Shown: positions 42,941 through 52,429, counted from the stretch's first letter. The stretch: DNA of 64,000 bases from Candidatus Bathyarchaeota archaeon (GCA_026014545.1 JAOZIH010000001.1:62001-126000), one strand, 5' to 3'. Notes: generated from the sequence alone by a model not told the origin. A program made the numbers and translations.

Positions 42941-44236
42941 TTGAGTAACAACTACGCTCCCCTAGTTGGTGACGACTACGCGCCAGAAAGGCTGCGTGTT
43001 ATAATCCCCGTAGGTGGAAAAGCAACACGCCTCTTGCCGCTCACAGCAGAAACAAGCAAAGCATGCCTTCGCCTGCTGAACAGACCTCTCGTGGAGTTCT
43101 CGCTGCTGACACTTGCCCGCCAAGGAATACGCCACTTCATCTTCGGAGTAAAAGGCTACACAAACTATCGCGACTTATACGATTATTTCGAGTCTGGATA
43201 TGGCTTCTCCGTGCGATACGACATCAAACCGCGAATCCACATAAAATACCAGCCTAACGTGGAAGACCTTGGAAGCGCAGACTCAGCGAGAATAAACATG
43301 GAGTATTACGAGATTAACAATCTTGTTTTTGCAGTGCAAGGCGACAACATCTTTGAAGTCAACGTGAAAGACCTTATGCAGTTTCACCGAGATAAGGGTG
43401 CATTGATGACCATAGTGCTCAGGGAAGTGCAGAACGTTGAAGGCTTAGGCATAGCGGACATCGACAAGAACAACCGCATTCGCCGCTTTGTAGAGAAGCC
43501 TCTGCCCAAGGAAGCACCCAGTAACCTTGCTAATACAGGCTTGTACGTTCTTTCGCCAGAGGTAAAAAAGGTCTTCAAAGAAAAAGGCGTTAAGCAAATA
43601 ATCGAGGAGAAACAACGTTTAGATTTTGGCTACGATTTCATTCCATACTTGACTCAGACGGGACGCCCAGTTTACGGCTACACATTAAAGGGAAACTGGT
43701 TTGACGTGGGCACACCACACAACTATTTAGAAGCCATGAAGAAACTGCTCCACGGCGGCTTCAGCATGCTCACAGATTTCGGCGGAAGAATAAGCGAAAA
43801 GCAGCAAATTTGGATTCAAGGCGAAAGCAACGATGCAGAACAGCGAAGACAGGAAATTATTCATAAAATCAAAAGAAAACTGATAGAGATTGAAGGTGCA
43901 GTGCTTATTGGCCGACACTGCCAAATCGAAGATGGCGTAAGAATTGTGAATTCCTGCATTGACAATTACACGAGAATTGGTAAGGGCGCCACAATAGAAA
44001 ACTCGGCTGTTCTAGACAGAGTTATAATCGGCGAAAAAGCTGAGATTCGAGACAGCATAATCGGCAGACACGCAACAATTAACTCCAGCAGCAGAAAACC
44101 AACAAAAATAACGTCAGTCTCCGTTATTGCTGATGACGTAGTAATCGAGGAAGGGTGCAGTCTGACAGCGACAAAAATTTATCCGCATCAACGAGTGAGA
44201 GGCGAATTCGAAAATCAAATTCTAATGACCACTTAA
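42941..44236 (+). CDS. Sugar-1-phosphate nucleotidyltransferase with beta-helix domain
   Basis: A 431-residue enzyme. The N-terminal nucleotidyltransferase domain (about 18-260) starts with VIIPVGGKATRLLPLT and carries FVEKP and NTGLYVLSP. The C-terminal part (about 325-420) is a left-handed beta-helix of hexapeptide type (GAVLIGRHCQIEDGV, GEKAEIRDSIIG). The family makes NDP-sugars (GDP-mannose, UDP- or dTDP-glucose); the sugar and base cannot be fixed from the sequence. The initial G-G-K-A-T-R differs from the more usual G-x-G-T-R loop. The TTG start is preceded by GGA. The gene ends overlapping convergent endA by four bases. Confidence 0.85.
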   Translation: MSNNYAPLVGDDYAPERLRVIIPVGGKATRLLPLTAETSKACLRLLNRPLVEFSLLTLARQGIRHFIFGVKGYTNYRDLYDYFESGYGFSVRYDIKPRIHIKYQPNVEDLGSADSARINMEYYEINNLVFAVQGDNIFEVNVKDLMQFHRDKGALMTIVLREVQNVEGLGIADIDKNNRIRRFVEKPLPKEAPSNLANTGLYVLSPEVKKVFKEKGVKQIIEEKQRLDFGYDFIPYLTQTGRPVYGYTLKGNWFDVGTPHNYLEAMKKLLHGGFSMLTDFGGRISEKQQIWIQGESNDAEQRRQEIIHKIKRKLIEIEGAVLIGRHCQIEDGVRIVNSCIDNYTRIGKGATIENSAVLDRVIIGEKAEIRDSIIGRHATINSSSRKPTKITSVSVIADDVVIEEGCSLTATKIYPHQRVRGEFENQILMTT

Positions 44237-44787
44237 GCCTTAAACCACTTAAAAATTAAGTAGCTCGTTTTTTCCGCTTCCAAATCAGGCACCGCAATTA
44301 TGAAGCGCTTTCGCACGGTGGTTGCCAATCGCCCCGCCTTTACGATTTCGGTGGCTGAGATGACGGCGTCGGCTTTCTTAACTGAAACCATGTATGGTGC
44401 ATGCTCCACACCCGGTCCGTACTTGTAAACAGCAAAGTCGCAGCCAAATTTTATCCCAGGCGTAACTATTAGCCCGCTGTTCCGTAAGTCACTGTAAACC
44501 GCGTATTTTTCGTCGAACTCATCGTAAAGTTGCCGTGCCCTCTGCTTAAGTTCTTTAAGCCCGACCTTTCGCTTTTCTGAGCCTTCGTAAACTGTTATTC
44601 TTCCCTTTTCAGCGAGGTACAAGCCTTCCATCAAATCCAATATTAAGGGAACATTAAACTCGGGAATTTTCGGCTTAGGAATTCCAAGCGGCTTCCCGAA
44701 ATACTCTGTTTTGTATAGTTGTGTGCCTTCCGCTGGGTTCCAGACTACCAAGAAATTTTCGATTAATTCAACTTTAATTTTCGCCAT
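44233..44787 (-). CDS. endA: tRNA-splicing endonuclease
   Basis: A 184-residue enzyme of the homotetrameric archaeal EndA type, which cuts bulge-helix-bulge introns from pre-tRNA. The C-terminal catalytic domain (about 85-184) has YAVYSDLRNSGLIVTPGIKF, then FAVYKYGPGVEHAPY, with Tyr, His and the later Lys in TVRKRFIIAV forming the Y-H-K triad. The N-terminal ~75 residues match the usual small domain. It lies 19 bases downstream of a PhoU-like gene, so the two may be co-transcribed. Confidence 0.92.
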   Translation of the reverse strand: MAKIKVELIENFLVVWNPAEGTQLYKTEYFGKPLGIPKPKIPEFNVPLILDLMEGLYLAEKGRITVYEGSEKRKVGLKELKQRARQLYDEFDEKYAVYSDLRNSGLIVTPGIKFGCDFAVYKYGPGVEHAPYMVSVKKADAVISATEIVKAGRLATTVRKRFIIAVPDLEAEKTSYLIFKWFKA

Positions 44788-44806
44788 GCAACTTTCGCAC
44801 TCGTTG

Positions 44807-45508
44807 TTACATTATGAATGCAAGCATACGCGCAGCATCAGCGGCGTCTTCCGCCTTGTCGGCAGTATTCTCTAATAATTGCAGAACATCCTTTAGGAGA
44901 AGCAACACCGGCAGGTCCAGTTTGCTACTGAGCACCTTTATTGAAAGGGCCCTGTAGATGTCATCCACCACTCTTTCAGCGACTTCAACATCTTTAGTTT
45001 TCTCTAATGTTTTCGCTGAACCGTAGCTGAGAACCATCATTGTCTCTCTCAGTCTAAGCACCGTGTCGAGAACCGCTTCAGACAGCTTCAGCATGTCAGT
45101 TTTTATGTCGTCTGGCACTTTCCAATCATGCTCCATTATCTCGATGAGGTAATAGGCTATACCTTCTGAGAAGTCTGCGATTTCGCTTGAAAGGTTCGTG
45201 AACCGCAGATAATCTTCTCTGTTTATGAGTATTGCGCCTATTTCAGCGAGTTCTTGGGAAACTAGGCGCCTAGCAGCAATAACTTCCTCCTCGCCCTTTT
45301 TAATCTCGTTAAAGAGTTGTCTTGCGGCGCCTTTGTCATTCTTTAGGAAGTGCTCAACCATTTGGGGAATTTTTCTGGCAACATCTACAACTTTGCGTAG
45401 GTTATCTTGGCAAGCGCTTAATGCTCTGCGCTTCACGCGCTGCTCTGTTTCTGCTGGAAGCACCAAACTGTTTCCCGCCTCCCCTATGTACGCTTCTTTT
45501 TTCACCAT
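44807..45508 (-). CDS. PhoU-like / DUF47 protein
   Basis: A 233-residue all-helical protein of the DUF47 (COG1392) family, built of two PhoU-like three-helix bundles. Acidic metal-binding repeats are seen in SSEIADFSEGIAYYLIE and LLENTADKAEDAADAAR. Members accompany Pit-type phosphate transporters and may regulate them; none is in the window. The ATG at 45508 is about 24 bases from a TATA-like ATTTTTTAATCC, so a leaderless transcript is likely and a TTG at 45520 is disfavoured. It precedes endA. Confidence 0.82.
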   Translation of the reverse strand: MVKKEAYIGEAGNSLVLPAETEQRVKRRALSACQDNLRKVVDVARKIPQMVEHFLKNDKGAARQLFNEIKKGEEEVIAARRLVSQELAEIGAILINREDYLRFTNLSSEIADFSEGIAYYLIEIMEHDWKVPDDIKTDMLKLSEAVLDTVLRLRETMMVLSYGSAKTLEKTKDVEVAERVVDDIYRALSIKVLSSKLDLPVLLLLKDVLQLLENTADKAEDAADAARMLAFIM

Positions 45509-45538
45509 GTAGTAATGCAAGTGGATTAAAAAATGTAA

Positions 45539-47299
45539 CTACTTGGCTTGAACCAAAGTGCCTAATTCTTCAAAGTTTATTTTCCCGCTGAAATACTTAT
45601 GCAAAAGCTCAGGCAAATCTTTGATTGAGACTCTGACTTGCTGCCAAGAGTCGCGGTCGCGGACTGTAACAGTGTCGTCGTTTAGTGTATCATAATCTAT
45701 GGTTACGCCTAATGGGATGCCTGCTTCGTCGGCGCGGGCGTATCTTCTGCCTATGGAACCTGTGTCATCAAACTCTGCTGAAAAGCCCTCATTTACCAAT
45801 AGCCTGTGTACTTCCTCTGCTTTTTCCACAATGTCGTCTTTGCTTACTAACGGATATACACCGATCTGTGTTGGCGCAAGGTCTCGTGGGAAACTCAAGA
45901 TGACGCGGTCGTCTTTTGTGTGGTAAGCATACTCCAGTGCCACGTAGAAGAGCCTGTCGCAGCCAAAACTGGGCTCCACAACATGCGGGATGAAGCGTTT
46001 TCCTCTTACAACGGTTTTTTGGCGGCTTACGTTCACATGCTCACGCAGAATTTTATAGTTCTGAATCTGGTAATAGCCATGCTTTTCCAGCGCAGCAGCA
46101 ACCTCTTCTGCGGGAACACTGGCAAGTAGCTGTGCAACTTTTGCGGCTTCCGCCTTGAAGACAGGCCCGAGTTTAGCCATTATGGGTTTCACGACAAACT
46201 GCTCTTCCTCTATTGGTGTCTCGTATTCCTTGTAGACGCGGAGGTCGACGCCGCTAGCTTCCATGTGGCACTTGAGGTCGTAGTCTGTGCGGTACGCGTG
46301 TCCTGAAACTTCAATCCAGCCCCAGCGGTCAACCAGCACTTCTTGGTCAAAGCTTTGAGTTGAGTAATGCGCCTTTTCCCAAGGAAGCTTTTCGATAAAG
46401 CGTTGCTTTTCCGCGGGCACACCAATTTCTATCAGCAACTTTTTCGCCATTGCCATGAAGAAGGCTTGCCACTCTGAGCTAATCAGTTTCTGTTTTAGGG
46501 CTTCTTTAACTGTTATGTTAAGAATCTCGTCTGAGCCCTTCAGCCGCTTCTCTGCTGTGAGAATAGGCAAGGTCTCGTTTTCCACGTCCTTCAGCAAATG
46601 GCAGTTAGGGGTTTCTGGGTCAAAAAAGAATTCTAAGTCAGCTATTGTGAACTCCCTTAGACGAATGAGGCCCTGCCTTGGCGAAATTTCGTTTCGTAAA
46701 GCGTGGCCTATTTGCAGAACGCCGAAGGGCAACCTTTCGCGAGCTATGGTGTAGAGGCGATTGAATTCCACGAATATGCCCTGTGCCGCTTCCGGTCTGC
46801 CGTAACCCGTTGCACCCGAATATGGGCCTATGGTGGTTTCAAACATTGTCAGGAATTGCTGTGGCTCGTTGAAGGTGCCGCCGCAATCTGGGCATGTGAT
46901 GGCGTTTTTCTCGATTGCCTGCTTTATTTCGGTTAAGCTCATTTTTTCAGCTTCGGCAGCGCTTATTTTTGCGTATTCCTCAAGGAGGTGGTCTGCGCGG
47001 AAGCGTTTACCGCATTTGGCGCATTCAACCATGGGCTCTTTGAAGTGGCCAACATGGCCCGATGCTTCAAACACTTTGCCCGGCGTTATTACGGATGATT
47101 CTATTTCAAGAATGCCTAGTTTGTTAACGAAAAGTTCTCGAAGTTTCCGCTCAATATTCTGTTTAAGCTTTGCGCCTAGTGGGCCATAAGTTACGAAGCC
47201 GCCTGCGCCGCCGTAAATTTCATAGGCTTGCCAAAAGAAGCCTCTGCGGCGGGCTAGCTCGTTGATTAGGGTGAACTTGTCAGTTTTTGTTTCCGTCAT
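45539..47299 (-). CDS. glyS: Glycyl-tRNA synthetase (alpha2 type)
   Basis: Attaches glycine to tRNA-Gly. The 586-residue length and sequence fit the archaeal/eukaryotic class IIa dimer. The N-terminal motif 1 region begins RRGFFWQAYEIYGG. A zinc-finger-like CAKCGKRF with CPDCGGTF lies about residues 92-145, motif 2 is GHALRNEISPRQGLIRLREF, motif 3 is EPSFGCDRLFY, and the anticodon-binding domain ends the protein. All expected parts are present and uninterrupted. Confidence 0.95.
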   Translation of the reverse strand: MTETKTDKFTLINELARRRGFFWQAYEIYGGAGGFVTYGPLGAKLKQNIERKLRELFVNKLGILEIESSVITPGKVFEASGHVGHFKEPMVECAKCGKRFRADHLLEEYAKISAAEAEKMSLTEIKQAIEKNAITCPDCGGTFNEPQQFLTMFETTIGPYSGATGYGRPEAAQGIFVEFNRLYTIARERLPFGVLQIGHALRNEISPRQGLIRLREFTIADLEFFFDPETPNCHLLKDVENETLPILTAEKRLKGSDEILNITVKEALKQKLISSEWQAFFMAMAKKLLIEIGVPAEKQRFIEKLPWEKAHYSTQSFDQEVLVDRWGWIEVSGHAYRTDYDLKCHMEASGVDLRVYKEYETPIEEEQFVVKPIMAKLGPVFKAEAAKVAQLLASVPAEEVAAALEKHGYYQIQNYKILREHVNVSRQKTVVRGKRFIPHVVEPSFGCDRLFYVALEYAYHTKDDRVILSFPRDLAPTQIGVYPLVSKDDIVEKAEEVHRLLVNEGFSAEFDDTGSIGRRYARADEAGIPLGVTIDYDTLNDDTVTVRDRDSWQQVRVSIKDLPELLHKYFSGKINFEELGTLVQAK

Positions 47300-47439
47300 T
47301 TTGTCAAACCCTTTTTTAGGGTAAGCAGCGACTTGGCATTAAAGCATTGCTCTGCTGCACAACCTTTTTCATTGCGATGCTCAGGCGATAAAGTTGGGAG
47401 AAAAAAATATGTTTATGCTTTAGGCGCGCGCTGTGCTTT

Positions 47440-48426
47440 TCACGGTACGAATTGCTTGTAGACAGGGTGTCCTTTAAAGCGTAGGATTGTTTCCGAGCGC
47501 TCTATAGTTCCGCTTGGTAATCTCATACATATTGAGTGTACAACTGCGCCGTATGGTGTTAGGCGCACTCCGTCCAAGAGTTCGCCTTTTGTGATACCTG
47601 AAGCGGCGAAAACGAGTTCTTTGCCTTTTGCAAGCTCATCTTCCGTGTAGGTTTTGTCAACATCGACTCCTGCTTGCTTCAGCCTTTCCATCCTGTTGGG
47701 GTCGTCGCTTTTGTCTCGCCATACCTTCACGAGCATTGTTCCTCCAAGACATTTTACTGCTGTCGCGGCGATTGTTGCTTCTGGGCCTGCTCCTGCGCCT
47801 AAAAGTAGGTCAACGCCTGATTCAGGCATGCATGAGACTACAGCGGCGGCTATATCGCCGTCTGGGATTAATATAATGCGTACGCCGAGGTTTCGGAGAA
47901 TTTTGAGCAGTTCGGCGTGTCTTTCACGTTCCAACATTATCACGGTTAGGTTTGATAGTGGCAGATTTTTTTCGCGTGCTACGGTACGGACGATTGTTTC
48001 GATGGACATATCTAAGGAGATTTTGCCTATTGAGTGGCAGTCTGTGGCAACTTTGAAGTAATAACCGTCATCTGGGAGCACTTGGAAGCAACCGGCTGGC
48101 GCGCATGCTAAGGCGGATATGGCGTCTTTTCTGCCTTTTGAAGCAGCAGTGGTGCCATCCACTGGGTCTACGACGAACTCCACTTTGGGTCCGCGACCTG
48201 TACCTACTTTCTCTTTTTGGATGAATGCTGGTGCATGATCTTTTGGGCCTTCACAGTTGATGACTTCGCCATCTATGTCTGTTTGCGCCAGGACGGCTCT
48301 TGAGAACTCTATGGCTTTAGCGTCTATTAGGTCACAGTTTCCTTGTCCGACATGTAGCGCAGCGCCTACCGCCGCGGCAACTGTGATACGGGTTAGTGAT
48401 GGCGCTAAGGCTCTAAGCGAAACCAT
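47440..48426 (-). CDS. glpX: GlpX-type (class II) fructose-1,6-bisphosphatase
   Basis: A 328-residue phosphatase. GlpX blocks are evident: DIDGEVINCEGPKDHAP (metal-binding glutamate), KVGTGRGPKVEFVVDPVDGT, VIMLERERHAEL, IPDGDIAAAV, SGVDLLLGAGAGPEATIAA and KCLGGTMLVKV. The enzyme converts FBP to fructose 6-phosphate in gluconeogenesis. Most archaea use the bifunctional FBP aldolase/phosphatase instead, so the bacterial-type enzyme is notable. Sedoheptulose-bisphosphatase activity is a known alternative in the family. It is transcribed alone on the minus strand, 140 bases downstream of glyS in the opposite reading order. Confidence 0.88.
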   Translation of the reverse strand: MVSLRALAPSLTRITVAAAVGAALHVGQGNCDLIDAKAIEFSRAVLAQTDIDGEVINCEGPKDHAPAFIQKEKVGTGRGPKVEFVVDPVDGTTAASKGRKDAISALACAPAGCFQVLPDDGYYFKVATDCHSIGKISLDMSIETIVRTVAREKNLPLSNLTVIMLERERHAELLKILRNLGVRIILIPDGDIAAAVVSCMPESGVDLLLGAGAGPEATIAATAVKCLGGTMLVKVWRDKSDDPNRMERLKQAGVDVDKTYTEDELAKGKELVFAASGITKGELLDGVRLTPYGAVVHSICMRLPSGTIERSETILRFKGHPVYKQFVP

Positions 48427-48504
48427 GATACTGCTTCTCCATGTTGTAACTGCCTATTTACTGGGTAATGCGAGTAATTAAAATATGCGCATTTTCCGGC
48501 TGAT

Positions 48505-49134
48505 TCAAGCGGCGCCAAGCCAGATACCTATGTGCTGCCCGAGATATGCAAGTAAAGTGAAGGTTATTAGTCTGGGCACAAAGCTTAGTAGGAGAAATGT
48601 AGCGGGATGCGCTTTGAGAAAACCGCAGATGAAAGCAAGAAGCTCGACAGGCAGCACGGGGATAAGCCCGAATATAACGTAGATTATCCAGCCCCATTTG
48701 TTCCAAGCGCGTTTTGCTTCTTCGAAGTGCACAGCAGATATTCTTTTTTCAATGTATGGTCGTCCAAAGCGGTAGGCTAAACCGTAATTTATGCTCATGC
48801 CGATGGTAAAGCCTGCGGTTGCCACTAGTATAAGCAGCAAAGGGTCAATAAAGGAGGATGCAACGGCCACTAACGCGGGGCTTCCTAAAGGCACGATTGT
48901 TCCGGCGGCTACGGTTACGATGAAAACACCGGCAAGTCCATAGTCTGCGAAGAAAGTGCCTATGTCGGCGAAGAATGGCGTTGCGACGATGTTGAAGACT
49001 TTGAGGAGCCAAATTATGATTACGACGGCTGCTATGGCGAGTATGGCAAGTTTTATAGATGAACGCATCCATGAAGCCTTAAGCAAATCCGCTATGCTAT
49101 ATTCCGTCTTCTGCTGCTGCGCCTTCAATACCAT
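48505..49134 (-). CDS. DedA/VTT-domain membrane protein
   Basis: A 209-residue protein with four or five hydrophobic segments. The VTT (SNARE-associated, DedA) pattern is seen in GTIVPLGSPALVAVAS, the re-entrant TAGFTIGMSINYGLAYRFGR and IPVLPVELLAFICGF. DedA proteins are lipid scramblases or flippases (undecaprenyl phosphate in bacteria); an archaeal polyprenyl substrate would be analogous. It lies between glpX and an EamA-type transporter, both on the same strand. Confidence 0.82.
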   Translation of the reverse strand: MVLKAQQQKTEYSIADLLKASWMRSSIKLAILAIAAVVIIIWLLKVFNIVATPFFADIGTFFADYGLAGVFIVTVAAGTIVPLGSPALVAVASSFIDPLLLILVATAGFTIGMSINYGLAYRFGRPYIEKRISAVHFEEAKRAWNKWGWIIYVIFGLIPVLPVELLAFICGFLKAHPATFLLLSFVPRLITFTLLAYLGQHIGIWLGAA

Positions 49135-49231
49135 CCACTAGCAGAAAAGAAAATTAACTTTCTAAAAAGCCTTTGCGGAACCTAAATCTATTCTCCTAAA
49201 TCAAACTTCTGCACGTGCTGTTTCCGCGGGA

Positions 49232-49288
49232 TAGACCCCCTCTATAGGTTTCTGCAATGAACCACTAATAGCCGCCAAATATGAAGGT
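49232..49288 (-). repeat. Dispersed intergenic repeat, copy 4
   Basis: On the minus strand this reads TTCATATTTGGCGGCTATTA, GTGGTTCATTGCAGAAACC, TATAGAGGGGGTCT. It ends eight bases from the stop of the EamA-type gene at 49296. Of the four copies this one and copy 2 are the most alike. Confidence 0.75.
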
Positions 49289-49295
49289 GCACGTT

Positions 49296-50183
49296 TTATA
49301 CTACCAGCCATGTTCCTATGAACATGAGAGTTATGGCTGAAATTTTCATTAGCAGTGTTTTTTTGTTTATTTCTTCTTTGAGAATACGTGGCGAAAGGAT
49401 GCTTAGAATAACTGTGTAGAAGAAGACATAGAATGGTTGCAGCCCGAATAGGGACGAAGCTAAAGAGGCATCTGCTAATGACAGGGCGATTAGAGAGCAG
49501 ATGGTGCCTATGACGTAAAGGCCTTCTCCGATGAATGTTGTAAACACAGTCTTTTTGCCCACAGCTGAAACTGCTTCAACAATTTCTCTGCGTGGTTTCG
49601 GCAGAGTCAAAAGAAATAAAGCTGCTGTGAAAGTTCCAAGAACGTTCCAGAAAAACACTGACCAGAAATTCAGATAACCCACGAGAGTCTTGTCCACAAC
49701 TGTATACGCAGCAATAATTATTCCAAAGGGCACCATGAACTTCAGCACTCCTGAGAAGGGTTTTATGCTTGCTTTCTTGTAAGAAATCAGCACTGAGGCA
49801 AGGACTATCAGAGCAATTCCCATATATCTGTGTGCTCCAAGAATTTCATTGAGAAAAAGTACTGAAAATAATACAACGAATACGGGTATAAGCTGAAAGA
49901 GAGTAACAATCCGCGATACTTCTTCCTTTATCAGGGCTTTTGAGTAAAACCAGAATGCTATCAGCGGCATCACGCCAGCTAGGAAGGCAAAAAGAGAATA
50001 GGGAAAAGAGTAGGCAACAGCGCCGGCCATGAAGACCATAAATGCCAAAATTGCGTCCATGGAGATGGCAGTAAAAATCAGCGGCAAATTGCTCTTGAAC
50101 TTGTTGGTTAGGAGAAACTTTATGAAAACGTTGTTCATGGCCCAGAATGCAGGCGCCAACAACGCATATATGTACCATTCCAT
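49296..50183 (-). CDS. EamA/DMT-family transporter
   Basis: A 295-residue protein with ten hydrophobic helices in two repeated halves, the EamA (drug/metabolite transporter) topology: AFWAMNNVFIKFLL at the start, LFLNEILGAHRYMGIALIVL at the end of the first half, and SPRILKEEINKKTLLMKISA at the end of the second. The substrate is unknown. The minus-strand gene is followed within eight bases by a copy of the dispersed repeat. Confidence 0.82.
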   Translation of the reverse strand: MEWYIYALLAPAFWAMNNVFIKFLLTNKFKSNLPLIFTAISMDAILAFMVFMAGAVAYSFPYSLFAFLAGVMPLIAFWFYSKALIKEEVSRIVTLFQLIPVFVVLFSVLFLNEILGAHRYMGIALIVLASVLISYKKASIKPFSGVLKFMVPFGIIIAAYTVVDKTLVGYLNFWSVFFWNVLGTFTAALFLLTLPKPRREIVEAVSAVGKKTVFTTFIGEGLYVIGTICSLIALSLADASLASSLFGLQPFYVFFYTVILSILSPRILKEEINKKTLLMKISAITLMFIGTWLVV

Positions 50184-50342
50184 GAAGGGTCAGCCGTGAT
50201 TATTCAACGGATACTAATAAACTTTGAATGCACAGCCTTTACTCAATATCAAGCTGTAGCTGAAAACTGCTTGAATCTAACAACAACTATTTAATTAAGA
50301 TAAAGCAATCCACTAGGTAGCTTGTGAAATAATGAGGCTTCA

Positions 50343-51608
50343 ATGATGAAGGCTATTATAATTCAGTTTCCCTTTGGCGTTGTAGCTTTTGACGAGCAAG
50401 GTAAAATTGCGGATAAAATGCTATTCTCAAATAAGCCGTTGGCAGCCGCCAAAAGCATTTTGAATATCGAATCAGGAAAAATCTCTGAGGTTGCCTCTTT
50501 GTTAAAGGCGCTTCAGAATCGTGGATATGAAACTTTCATTTTTGAAAACACTGCGCTAGCAACAGCTGCGCAACAAAAACTAGGTATTAACACTGAGGCC
50601 CTAAAGGTTTCCGAAGCAGCAGCCCTGCGTAGCCGCATGGAGCAGGTGGCTGTCGAAACAGGTTTTGCTAAAGAGGCAAAAGCGCTTGCGGAATGGAACC
50701 GTAGTGTCAGCATGGAACTGGCTAAGCTACGGGTTAAAGGCGCAATTGAAAAAAGAGATCTAATCATTGCGCAGGCTATTCAGGCCCTCGATGATCTAGA
50801 TAAAACCTTAAACTTGTTCATGGGGAGACTCCGCGAGTGGTATGGCATTCATTTTCCAGAACTTGACCGCCTAGTCGAGAAACACGAAACTTATGCCCGC
50901 CTAGTCGCAAAGGTAGGTTACCGAGACAACTTCTCAATTGAAACTCTTGAAAAAGAGGGAATACCCAAGGAGAAAGCCGAAGCAATCGCTAAAGCAGCGG
51001 ACTTATCCATGGGCGCAGACATGGCAGAGCAAGACTTAGCGGAGATTCAATCTTTAAGCACGGAGGTTCTTAGCATGTATAAACTTCGAGATGACCTGGA
51101 AAGCTACATTGACCGAACAATGGAGGAAGTTGCGCCTAACACACGTGCATTAGCTGGCGCACTTCTGGGTGCACGCTTAATTGCCATAGCCGGCAGTCTC
51201 CAAAACTTGGCCATGCGTCCAGCAAGCACAATTCAGGTTTTAGGCGCAGAAAAAGCGCTGTTCCGCTCGCTGAAAACAGGCGCTCGCCCACCAAAGCATG
51301 GCTTAATCTTTCAGCATACACTTCTGCATGACGCTAAGAGGTGGCAACGCGGTAAAATCGCCCGGGTTTTAGCTGGAAAACTCACTATCGCGGCTAGGGC
51401 AGATGCGTTCGGCGGAAAATACGTGGGTGATGCCTTAAAAGCAGATATAGAGAAAAGACTCGCGGAGATTCGCGAGAAGTATAAAGAGCCTCCGCCACCG
51501 AAAGAGAAGAAGCCGAAAATTGAGCTTGGCAAGCAGAAGCCCATGCATAAGGAGCAGCAGCGGCAAGATAAGAGATGGAGAAAGAATAAACGTGAACGTA
51601 AAGGTTAA
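50343..51608 (+). CDS. nop5: Nop5/Nop56-type C/D box RNP protein
   Basis: A 421-residue scaffold of the archaeal C/D box RNP that guides 2'-O-methylation of rRNA and tRNA. It has an N-terminal fibrillarin-binding domain (about 1-110), a coiled coil (about 115-235) and a Nop domain (about 240-370: PNTRALAGALLGARLIAIAG, PASTIQVLGAEKALFRSL, PKHGLIFQHTLLHDA). A lysine-rich tail (PPPKEKKPK, KRWRKNKRERKG) ends the protein. GAGG precedes the ATG. It overlaps the fibrillarin gene by 17 bases, the usual partner order. Confidence 0.95.
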   Translation: MMKAIIIQFPFGVVAFDEQGKIADKMLFSNKPLAAAKSILNIESGKISEVASLLKALQNRGYETFIFENTALATAAQQKLGINTEALKVSEAAALRSRMEQVAVETGFAKEAKALAEWNRSVSMELAKLRVKGAIEKRDLIIAQAIQALDDLDKTLNLFMGRLREWYGIHFPELDRLVEKHETYARLVAKVGYRDNFSIETLEKEGIPKEKAEAIAKAADLSMGADMAEQDLAEIQSLSTEVLSMYKLRDDLESYIDRTMEEVAPNTRALAGALLGARLIAIAGSLQNLAMRPASTIQVLGAEKALFRSLKTGARPPKHGLIFQHTLLHDAKRWQRGKIARVLAGKLTIAARADAFGGKYVGDALKADIEKRLAEIREKYKEPPPPKEKKPKIELGKQKPMHKEQQRQDKRWRKNKRERKG

Positions 51609-52290
51609 GCCTCACCCACGGTTCGCGGAGATATACCAAGTCACCTTTGAAGACGGCGCGCAGCGGCTGGCCACGCGGAACTTGGCGCCGGGCAGAGCAG
51701 TCTACGGCGAACGGCTAATCCGCTTCAAAGGCGTGGAATACCGAGTTTGGGACGCGTTCAGAAGCAAGTTGGCCGCTGCCATACTAAAGGGCGTGCAAGC
51801 AGTGCCCATAGCGCCTGGTGATAAAGTACTCTACTTAGGCGCTGCGTCGGGAACCACCGCGAGCCACGTTTCAGACATCGTCGGCGAAAAAGGCCACGTT
51901 TACTGCGTGGAATTCGCGGCGCGGTCTCTGCGAGACTTAGTCGATAACGTCTGCGCTTACAGACCGAACATGTCACCGTTCCTAGCCGATGCGCGTTTTC
52001 CAGAGCAGTACGCCATGTTCATCCCGGGAAAAGTTGACTCGATATACTGCGACGTAGCACAGCCGGAGCAAGCCAAGATTTTAGCGGATAACGCTGACGT
52101 TTTCCTTAAGCCCGCTGGCTGGGTTATGCTGGCAGTGAAAGCCCAAAGTATCGACGTAACGAAGGATCCGCATACAATTTACAGGCAAGAAGCTGAAGTC
52201 CTTAGGAAACGCGGCTTCGATGTCTGCGAGGTTGTGCAGTTGGAACCTTACGATAAGGCTCATGCCATGGTGGTTGCTCAGCGCGCCTAA
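51592..52290 (+). CDS. flpA: Fibrillarin-like rRNA/tRNA 2'-O-methyltransferase
   Basis: A 232-residue SAM-dependent methyltransferase, the catalytic subunit of C/D box RNPs. After the N-terminal beta domain comes the Rossmann fold with KVLYLGAASGTTASHVSDIV (SAM loop), VYCVEFAARSLRDL, a D in FLADARFPEQY and SIYCDVAQPEQAKIL, matching the fibrillarin active site. The GTG at 51592 gives MNVKVKPHP, as in relatives, with GGAG about eleven bases upstream. Longer readings would extend into nop5. It is translationally coupled to nop5. Confidence 0.93.
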   Translation: MNVKVKPHPRFAEIYQVTFEDGAQRLATRNLAPGRAVYGERLIRFKGVEYRVWDAFRSKLAAAILKGVQAVPIAPGDKVLYLGAASGTTASHVSDIVGEKGHVYCVEFAARSLRDLVDNVCAYRPNMSPFLADARFPEQYAMFIPGKVDSIYCDVAQPEQAKILADNADVFLKPAGWVMLAVKAQSIDVTKDPHTIYRQEAEVLRKRGFDVCEVVQLEPYDKAHAMVVAQRA

Positions 52291-52429
52291 CATCAAACAG
52301 ATTTTCAAATAGATTACAGTTGAGTGATATTCCTGCGTTTTAACGAAAACACCTGTTAGACGACTGAATTAAGAACTCGATAAAAACGCTTTAATCGTAG
52401 AAACAAATTTGAATATATTAGAGATAAAA

